This document shows, one piece after another, positions 55,369 to 61,863 of a stretch of 64,000 bases of DNA. Location: assembly GCF_007830175.1 (NCBI RefSeq), contig NZ_VLKH01000013.1, forward strand, positions 38,839 through 102,838, given 5' to 3'. A model generated the notes under the pieces. The model had not been told where the DNA came from and did no database searches. It saw nothing but the letters and a program-made list of their open reading frames with translations. Each line of letters opens with the position of its first letter. Positions within the stretch are counted from its first letter, which is position 1. A program made the position numbers and the translations under genes. The DNA comes from Sedimentibacter saalensis (GTDB lineage Bacteria; Bacillota; Clostridia; Tissierellales; Sedimentibacteraceae).

Positions 55369-58074
55369 TTATTTAAACTTTTCAGCCATTTCTTCCATGG
55401 TTTTTTTATTTTCAAATCCCTGAATAAGGTCTACAGTCTGTGAGGTGTCACCGATTAGTATTCCTCCAGCAAGTATCCCTTCCTTGAAATACAGCTTCTT
55501 GTAATTTTTGCCTTCATTTTTTTCAAATGTCATGTATTCAGCATTAGGATCAGAACCTATGTCACCTATTGAAAATACGCTTGAACCAAAGGCATTTAAA
55601 GTTGTGGAAGGAATTATTGTTTCATATTCGCTTCTTCCGCCTAAGACATTGATTCCTGCTGCTTTTCCCTGCTCAATTGCTTCACTCCATAACGCGTAGT
55701 TTATGCCGTTGTATTCAGCGCAGTCTCCGCATGCATATATGTCTTTTGCAGCTGTTTCCATTTTGCTGTTAACAACAATGGCCCTTTTAATTTCAATGCC
55801 TGTTCCTTCTGCAATTTTGGTGTTGGCTTTGACTCCAGTAGATACTATTACAACTTCTGCCTCCACCGTTTCACCGTTGTCCAGTAGTATTCCCTTAACT
55901 TTGTCATCGCCTAAAATTTCCTTTGTTCCTACACCTTTTAAAAATGTAACACCTGAATTTTCAACTATTTCTTCAAGTATTTTTGAAGCATCACCGTCAA
56001 GCTGACGAGGAAGAATCCTGTCTGCCATTTCAATTACAGTAACCTTAAGTCCTAAATTCTTTAACTCATTGGCTGCTTCAAGTCCTAAAACACCGCCGCC
56101 AATTACAGCTCCTGTTTTCTTGCCTTTTGAATATTCTTTTATGTCATTGCCGTCCTTGGCATATCTCAGTGTAAATACCCCCTGCTTATCTCTTCCTGCA
56201 AAAGGAGGCACAAACACTTCTGCTCCTGATGCAACTATGAGTTTAGTGTATTCAATCTTTTCTCCGCTTTCAAGTGTTACAGTTTTATTTTCTGAATCAA
56301 TTGATGTAACTACTTTGTCAAGCATGAGATTAACCTTGTTTTCCTGAAGCCACTTGTCATCCTTTATAATCATCGATTCAACTGTTACTGTATCGTTTGA
56401 CAGCATTTTAGAAAGCTGCGGCCTGTAGTATCCCTTAACACTCTCCTTAGAGATAATTGTAATGTCGCTTATTTTGTTTCTTTTCCTTATTTCAACACAA
56501 GCTGCCATTCCAGCACCGCTTGCACCTATGATGACTATTTTTTCATTTATGTCAGCATAATTTTCTTCTGAACCTTCATCATCAACCTTTACAAAATATT
56601 CCGGGCCCACGCCGCATACAGGACATGCTTCAGGCGGATTTGTTCCTTCTATAATTTCACCGCATACGGTACATTTCCATCTGAAAGTTTTTTGTTCATC
56701 ACCGGCAACTGCTGCTTCATTTACCTTTGTTGATTGAACTTTAAGTTCTTCTTGAACCTTTTCAAAATTTTCAGGTCCAACGCCGCACACAGGACACTTT
56801 GCAGGAGGCTCTTCACCTTCAACAACTGCTCCGCATACAATACATTTCCACTTTGTTTGAGTTTCTTTTTTTGCACTTGGATCAACAGCATATGCAAATT
56901 CTACGCCGAAATTGTATGCTTCTTTTATTTGTTCCTCAGAAGGTTTAAATCGAATTCTCAGGCCTTCACCAAAAGGCTTCAGTCTTATTTGCTTAATTCT
57001 TTGCATGATGTTTGGAACCGCTTCTCCGCTCCAGCCATATGAACCAAAAGCAGATGCATATTTTCCTTTGTAAATAGGAGCATACATTTTAATTAGAATA
57101 CTCCATATGGGCTCTAATGCTTCTCCCACCATTGTAGGTGAACCAAACAGCACACCGTCTGCCCAGTATATTCTATCAAGCACTTTCTTTTCATCTTCAT
57201 AAACCATATCATATAGTTCAGTCTTGATACCTGACTCTGAAATACCTTTTGCAATTTCTTCAGCCATTGATTTTGTGTAGCCATATGCTGAAACATATGG
57301 AATTACAACCAATTTTCCTTCAAATGGCTTCTTTTCTGTTGAATATTGTTTGGAAAGATTGATAATTTTCCATGGATCTTCATCAAGGACAGGACCGTGT
57401 CCTGTGCAGACCATATCTATGTCAAGATTTTCAATTCTTTCAATTGCCTGAAGATAAAAAGATTTAAAAGGAGCAAGAATATTATCAAAATAATATTTGA
57501 AAGCACCCATGTAATCATCTTTGTTAATAACGGTGCTCTGCAAAACCGTATCCAGAGAATAATGAGCTCCGAAAGCATCACATGTGAACAATGTCTTGTC
57601 TTCCTTCAAATAAGAAAACATTGAATCAGGCCAGTGCAGGAACTTTGCATCAATGAATTTAAACGTCTTGTCCCCCAGTGACAATTCATCTCCATCCTTA
57701 ACTGCAATGGATTTAAACTGAGTATTGCTTATGTGATTCATGAATTCAATTGCTTGTTTTGAACCAACAACCTGAATGTCAGGGTTCATTTTAACAAGAT
57801 TTTCAATTGAGCCCGAGTGGTCAGGTTCTGTATGATTTACTATTATGTAATCCACATCTTGTGCTGATATATTTAATTCCTTTAACTTTTCCAGATAATC
57901 ATCAAAACACTTCAATTTAACTGTTTCAATCAGCGCAATTTTTTCGCTGCCTTTCACAACATATGAATTGTATGATGTGCCGAACTCGGTGCGCATAATT
58001 ATATCAAACACCTCAAGTTCAGGATCAAGGCTCCCCACCCAATAAATATTATCTTTCAATTTTAATGATTTCAT
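55369..58074 (-). CDS. Flavodiiron protein fused to two rubredoxin domains and an NADH:rubredoxin oxidoreductase (FdpF-like)
   Basis: The 901-residue protein reduces O2 and/or NO using NADH. Order: metallo-beta-lactamase-like diiron domain with His81, Glu83, Asp85, His86, His147, Asp166 and His226; flavodoxin domain (~255-398); two short-spaced rubredoxin domains (Cys411, 414, 427, 430 and Cys468, 471, 484, 487); and an FAD/NAD oxidoreductase (~511-895) with VIIGASGAGMAACVEI and GGGVLGLEAANEL. I use the ATG at 58074 with GAGGAGG 6 nt upstream. Clostridial class F flavodiiron proteins have this layout, usually described with one short-spaced rubredoxin; the second is unusual. Confidence 0.93.
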   Translation of the reverse strand: MKSLKLKDNIYWVGSLDPELEVFDIIMRTEFGTSYNSYVVKGSEKIALIETVKLKCFDDYLEKLKELNISAQDVDYIIVNHTEPDHSGSIENLVKMNPDIQVVGSKQAIEFMNHISNTQFKSIAVKDGDELSLGDKTFKFIDAKFLHWPDSMFSYLKEDKTLFTCDAFGAHYSLDTVLQSTVINKDDYMGAFKYYFDNILAPFKSFYLQAIERIENLDIDMVCTGHGPVLDEDPWKIINLSKQYSTEKKPFEGKLVVIPYVSAYGYTKSMAEEIAKGISESGIKTELYDMVYEDEKKVLDRIYWADGVLFGSPTMVGEALEPIWSILIKMYAPIYKGKYASAFGSYGWSGEAVPNIMQRIKQIRLKPFGEGLRIRFKPSEEQIKEAYNFGVEFAYAVDPSAKKETQTKWKCIVCGAVVEGEEPPAKCPVCGVGPENFEKVQEELKVQSTKVNEAAVAGDEQKTFRWKCTVCGEIIEGTNPPEACPVCGVGPEYFVKVDDEGSEENYADINEKIVIIGASGAGMAACVEIRKRNKISDITIISKESVKGYYRPQLSKMLSNDTVTVESMIIKDDKWLQENKVNLMLDKVVTSIDSENKTVTLESGEKIEYTKLIVASGAEVFVPPFAGRDKQGVFTLRYAKDGNDIKEYSKGKKTGAVIGGGVLGLEAANELKNLGLKVTVIEMADRILPRQLDGDASKILEEIVENSGVTFLKGVGTKEILGDDKVKGILLDNGETVEAEVVIVSTGVKANTKIAEGTGIEIKRAIVVNSKMETAAKDIYACGDCAEYNGINYALWSEAIEQGKAAGINVLGGRSEYETIIPSTTLNAFGSSVFSIGDIGSDPNAEYMTFEKNEGKNYKKLYFKEGILAGGILIGDTSQTVDLIQGFENKKTMEEMAEKFK

Positions 58075-58175
58075 TTTTCCTCCTCTTAACATTAAAGTTT
58101 CGCCAATTTTAATTATACCCCTCATTTATGAATTCAAACTCACATCTTGACGAATACTGATTAATTCTTGTTATT

Positions 58176-58204
58176 ATTTTAACCTCTTTTAACCTAAATG
58201 TAAA
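58176..58204 (-). promoter_or_regulatory. Promoter of the flavodiiron fusion gene
   Basis: TTTACA (58204-58199), a 17-bp spacer and TAAAAT (58181-58176) on the minus strand. Confidence 0.75.
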
Positions 58205-58240
58205 CATTTTCCATAACCATCAAGCAAAAAAGGCATAAAA

Positions 58241-58268
58241 ATAAGCGGAGATTTTATGCTCCGCTTAT
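58241..58268 (-). terminator. Terminator of the LPXTG-sortase operon
   Basis: ATAAGCGGAG and CTCCGCTTAT form a perfect 10-bp stem, followed by a U5 tract on the minus strand. Confidence 0.9.
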
Positions 58269-58270
58269 GA

Positions 58271-59014
58271 CTATGACTGATTTTCTTTTTCTTCCAGCAA
58301 TTCACCTCTTACAACTAATCTATCTGTGTATGTACCGATGGGAGTACATGTAATCATTGTTATAATAGAATCTGATGTTTTATCTAATACCCATGTATCC
58401 TCCGGCTTCACTACAAATGATTCATAAATTACATAAGTATAAATATTTTCATCTTTTTTTATAACAACTCTGTCTCCTGCTTCCAATTTATCAAGCTTTC
58501 TAAAAAAATGCCCATATACGTAATTTCTGTGTCCCAGCAATACACTATTGCCATCTTCGCCTGGCTGTACTGTTCCGGGATAATGTCCAACTGCATATTT
58601 TAATGCACTGTCATCAGTACCTTCCAGTATTGCAGCACTTACATTGATTTTGGGTATTTCAATAATACCGCTGATTTCTTTATTTTCAAATAGTTTTACA
58701 AGATCAGGCTTTGAGTTTTCAACACCTTCAGGTTCTGCAATATTGTTTTCTTCAGAGTTATCAATTTCTTTTGCTTCTTCGGTTTCAGGCACCAGCAAGT
58801 TAGCCTCAAGAATATCATCATCTGTTTCAACAAGTACATCATCTATTAATTCTTCAATTTCATTTGTACCCTGATTTTTAAGCGTACTAATATATTCATC
58901 ATATTCATTCATTAATTTGTTTTGATAATATATGGTATTCACTTTTTGATACAGTGCAATTCCAATTATTATTAAGCCTGCTGTTATCAAAATCCGTGAT
59001 AAATATTTTCTCAT
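58271..59014 (-). CDS. Class D-like sortase
   Basis: The 247-residue membrane-anchored transpeptidase has one N-terminal transmembrane segment, an acidic ~70-residue spacer, and the sortase domain with His in GHRNYVYGH, Cys in MITCTPIGTYTDR and Arg in DRLVVRGE. It joins LPXTG proteins to the wall. The spaced TCTPIG-type Cys motif and start GIIEIPKINVSAAI fit class D. Its likely substrate is the LPDTG protein encoded immediately upstream; a 9-bp hairpin lies between the two genes. The ATG at 59014 has AAGGA 8 nt upstream. Confidence 0.9.
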   Translation of the reverse strand: MRKYLSRILITAGLIIIGIALYQKVNTIYYQNKLMNEYDEYISTLKNQGTNEIEELIDDVLVETDDDILEANLLVPETEEAKEIDNSEENNIAEPEGVENSKPDLVKLFENKEISGIIEIPKINVSAAILEGTDDSALKYAVGHYPGTVQPGEDGNSVLLGHRNYVYGHFFRKLDKLEAGDRVVIKKDENIYTYVIYESFVVKPEDTWVLDKTSDSIITMITCTPIGTYTDRLVVRGELLEEKENQS

Positions 59015-59034
59015 AAAAATCATCCTTTTTAAAT

Positions 59035-59058
59035 AGGAGGAACTTTAACGTTCCTCCT
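59035..59058 (-). promoter_or_regulatory. Intercistronic hairpin between LPXTG gene and sortase
   Basis: AGGAGGAAC and GTTCCTCCT form a perfect 9-bp stem with a 6-nt loop, followed only by ATTTAAAAA. The 5' arm is ribosome-site-like. It may be a partial terminator or RNA-processing site that lowers sortase expression relative to the surface protein. Confidence 0.6.
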
Positions 59059-59069
59059 TATTGCTATTG

Positions 59070-61451
59070 TTAACCTTGAACTTTATTTTTCTTATTTATG
59101 ATTATACCCGCTATTATCATAAATAACCCAATAGCAGCTAAAATCCATGTATTAAATACCGATCCTGTATCTGGAAGTGTTCCTTTAGGAACAGCACTTT
59201 CCTCTATTGTTTCATCTTCAACAGGAACATCCGGGCTAGATGGCTCATCCGGCACCTGTAATATTTCCCCTCTTGGAACATCCGGGTCTTCTATTGGAAC
59301 TAAGTCCTCTTCTTCATCTTCGCCGTCATCGTCATCTTCATCATCTTCATCTTCATCATCGTCCGGATCACTAGCTCTTGTTACTGTTACAGATACATTA
59401 GCTGAAGCTGTGACTTCATTTTCATCATCATCAACAGCTTTTGCCACAACTGTATTTGGATAAGTTCCTATTTCTGTATAAATCTTTGTACCTGTCATGG
59501 CAATAGTTGATTCACCAGGTTCGAGATTTACATCATCAGGTAATTTTATTTTACCTATTACATTATCTTCAACGCTTGTAACAGTCACCGGTACTGTTCC
59601 TATGTTTTTTACTATATATGTGTATGTGAACTGTCCTCCAGGCACTGCCATACTTGTTGGATTGGCTGTCTTTGTCACTGATATAATCGGTTTTGTATCT
59701 GTTACGGTTACTGTAGCACTAGCTGTGTTGGTGACTTCGTCTTCACCATTGACAGCTTTGACAGTTACAATGTTTGTATAAACTCCATCATCTGTGTAAG
59801 TGTGCTTGCCTGTCATTGCTGCTGTTGATTCTCCAGGTGCAAGTTCAACATCTGATGGCAATGTTATCACTCCAATTACATCATCGATTACACTCGTTAC
59901 TGTAACAGGTATATTACCATTATTTTTTACAACATACGTATATGTGAACTCTCCACCAGGCTCTGCCATAACAATAGGGTCTGCTGTCTTTGTTACTATA
60001 ATACTTGCATCAGAATTTGTTACTGTTACAGAAGCAACTGCTGTTGCTGTGGCTTCATTTTCGTCATCGTCTTCAGCTTTTGCTGTTACTGTATTAGAAT
60101 AAGTACCTGGTTCAGTGTAAGTTTTAACTCCTGTCATGGCTGTTGTTGATTCACCGGGAGCAAGTTCTACGTCTGCCGGCAATGTTATGGTTCCTATTAC
60201 ATTATCTTCTACGCTTGTTACTGTCACCGGCACAATGCCATTATTTTTAACCACATAAGTATATGTGAACACTCCGCCTGATTTTGGCAGACTTGTTGGA
60301 TTTGCAACCTTTGTCACTGTGATACTTGGTAATGTATCTGTCACAGTTACTTCAGCAGAATCTGTATCAGTGATTGTATTATTTTTATTATCCTTTGCTG
60401 TTGCAATTACTGTATTTGTATACACTCCATCGTCTGTGTACGTATGTTTGGCTGTCATAGCTGCTGTTGATTCACCGGGAGCAAGTTCTACATCTGCAGG
60501 AAGTTCAATGGGACCTATTATATCATCCACAACACTTGTCAATGTTACCGGAACCGTTCCAATATTCTTAACAACATATGTGTACGTAAACTCTCCACCA
60601 GGCTCAGCCATTGTCAACGGACTGGCTGTTTTAGTTACTTCAATTTTTCCGTATACAGTCTCTGGCCCATCCTTAATCTGAAGTTGATTGTCTTGTGACC
60701 TGCTGCCTTTCCATTCTGAGCTGTACGGTCCAAGCTTGTTGTGATAAGGTGAACCGTTAATTTCGCTTGCACCCATACCAAGACCCCAGCCTTCTGGCCC
60801 TTCAACACCCATAGCAATGTGAGAAGCATATATAATCATTACTTCATCAGCATCACCTTCCCAACTGACTGTAAAACCAAGAGTGCTGTCTTTATTCAAA
60901 TCTCCGTCCAACTGGTTATTCATGGTTATTGAAGCATCCGTTAATGGTTTGTTGGAATAAATATAAATCCTTCGTTCTCCGTTAGTATCCTCGAATGCAT
61001 CTTCCTTTTCTGTAGCATAATTGTTTGTAGGTATAGGAATATACGTTACATTATCATTAAGTCTTTCTATGTCTTCTTCATCAATGTCATACCATATCCA
61101 TCCTTCATCCCAAGTGTGACCGGATGTTGATTCTGCCTGATCATAACCTACAATAAAGTCATAGGCATACTTTCCGCCTTTTGTAAACTGGTATTCGAAA
61201 TCAACATAGTGTATTCCACTGCCTGTGGTAATATCATTCAATATAAGACGTTGTGGGACAGATCTGCCTTCTGTATATGTAGAATTGTTTCGGTTAAGAT
61301 CTCCGTTTATCCATTTTTGATTGCCAGATTCATCTGCAAACTGTTTCCAATTTGAAGTCGTTGCCTGAGCTGTCAATGGTATTCCCAGCGTTATAAGCAT
61401 TACAGATAATACTATCGCTAATATTCTTTTGTGGGTATTGATTTTTCTCAT
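59070..61451 (-). CDS. LPXTG-anchored surface protein with four ~106-residue repeats
   Basis: The 793-residue protein has a signal peptide (RKINTHKRILAIVLSVMLI to AQA). A ~230-residue N-terminal domain containing LILNDITTGSGIHYVDFEYQ follows. Four tandem DUF11/CARDB-like beta-sandwich repeats come next, each starting VTKTAxP..(M)AxPGGxFTYTYVVKN and containing LAPGEST. An Asp/Glu-rich stretch, LPDTG, a hydrophobic segment and KKNK form the sorting signal. The ATG at 61451 has AAGGAG 7 nt upstream. Expression is controlled by a c-di-GMP-I riboswitch. An adhesin or matrix role is inferred. Confidence 0.88.
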   Translation of the reverse strand: MRKINTHKRILAIVLSVMLITLGIPLTAQATTSNWKQFADESGNQKWINGDLNRNNSTYTEGRSVPQRLILNDITTGSGIHYVDFEYQFTKGGKYAYDFIVGYDQAESTSGHTWDEGWIWYDIDEEDIERLNDNVTYIPIPTNNYATEKEDAFEDTNGERRIYIYSNKPLTDASITMNNQLDGDLNKDSTLGFTVSWEGDADEVMIIYASHIAMGVEGPEGWGLGMGASEINGSPYHNKLGPYSSEWKGSRSQDNQLQIKDGPETVYGKIEVTKTASPLTMAEPGGEFTYTYVVKNIGTVPVTLTSVVDDIIGPIELPADVELAPGESTAAMTAKHTYTDDGVYTNTVIATAKDNKNNTITDTDSAEVTVTDTLPSITVTKVANPTSLPKSGGVFTYTYVVKNNGIVPVTVTSVEDNVIGTITLPADVELAPGESTTAMTGVKTYTEPGTYSNTVTAKAEDDDENEATATAVASVTVTNSDASIIVTKTADPIVMAEPGGEFTYTYVVKNNGNIPVTVTSVIDDVIGVITLPSDVELAPGESTAAMTGKHTYTDDGVYTNIVTVKAVNGEDEVTNTASATVTVTDTKPIISVTKTANPTSMAVPGGQFTYTYIVKNIGTVPVTVTSVEDNVIGKIKLPDDVNLEPGESTIAMTGTKIYTEIGTYPNTVVAKAVDDDENEVTASANVSVTVTRASDPDDDEDEDDEDDDDGEDEEEDLVPIEDPDVPRGEILQVPDEPSSPDVPVEDETIEESAVPKGTLPDTGSVFNTWILAAIGLFMIIAGIIINKKNKVQG

Positions 61452-61552
61452 AATTTTCTCCTTTCCAAATTTGAAAATCCCAATAAAATTGTTGCCTTGT
61501 TCTTTTAAACAAAAGCTAAAGATACATTTTCTTCTCCCATTATTTCTAAAAT

Positions 61553-61591
61553 AAAAAAGCTGCAAAATAATTCTATAATTAATTTGCAGCT
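61553..61591 (-). terminator. Riboswitch expression-platform terminator
   Basis: On the minus strand AGCTGCAAA pairs with TTTGCAGCT around an AT-rich loop, followed by TTTTTT. It lies between the c-di-GMP aptamer and the surface-protein start codon and overlaps the last aptamer bases, so ligand-driven folding can switch it. Confidence 0.88.
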
Positions 61592-61668
61592 GAACTATCA
61601 TAGTAGTTTCATACTTTAGACTTCATAGCTTTGCGTCACTATTTTTCAATAGTTTTGCCAATATTAAA
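61585..61668 (-). ncRNA. c-di-GMP-I (GEMM-I) riboswitch
   Basis: The minus-strand sequence has the conserved GGCAAAACTATT, a GAAA tetraloop, then AATAGTGACGCAAAGC and AAGTCTAAAG, the class I signature: P2 capped by a GNRA loop, GACGCAAAGC, and the tetraloop-receptor side CTAAAG ... ATGAAAC. It starts immediately downstream of a promoter and leads into a terminator. Most class I riboswitches with this arrangement turn genes off when c-di-GMP rises, but direction cannot be read without folding. Confidence 0.9.
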
Positions 61669-61676
61669 TTGTATTT

Positions 61677-61705
61677 AATTTATACCACAAAAAAGCAACT
61701 GTAAA
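61677..61705 (-). promoter_or_regulatory. Promoter of the riboswitch-surface protein operon
   Basis: TTTACA at 61705-61700; TATAAA at 61684-61679 (15-bp spacer) or TAAATT at 61682-61677 (17-bp spacer) on the minus strand. The start point would be right before the aptamer. Confidence 0.65.
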
Positions 61706-61821
61706 CATTTTAAAAAATATTTCCCTTATTAATATGTTTTGTAAATAAATATGTTAATTTATAGAATATATTCTTTATTCTACATAATTTCAAATTTAAC
61801 TACAATATCTGTAAATTCAAC

Positions 61822-61856
61822 AAAAAAAACAACCACCATTAGTGGTTGTTTTTTTT
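61822..61856 (-). terminator. Terminator of the SLH-domain surface protein gene
   Basis: AACAACCAC and GTGGTTGTT form a 9-bp stem with a 5-nt loop; U8 follows on the minus strand. Confidence 0.92.
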
Positions 61857-61863
61857 GTTATGC

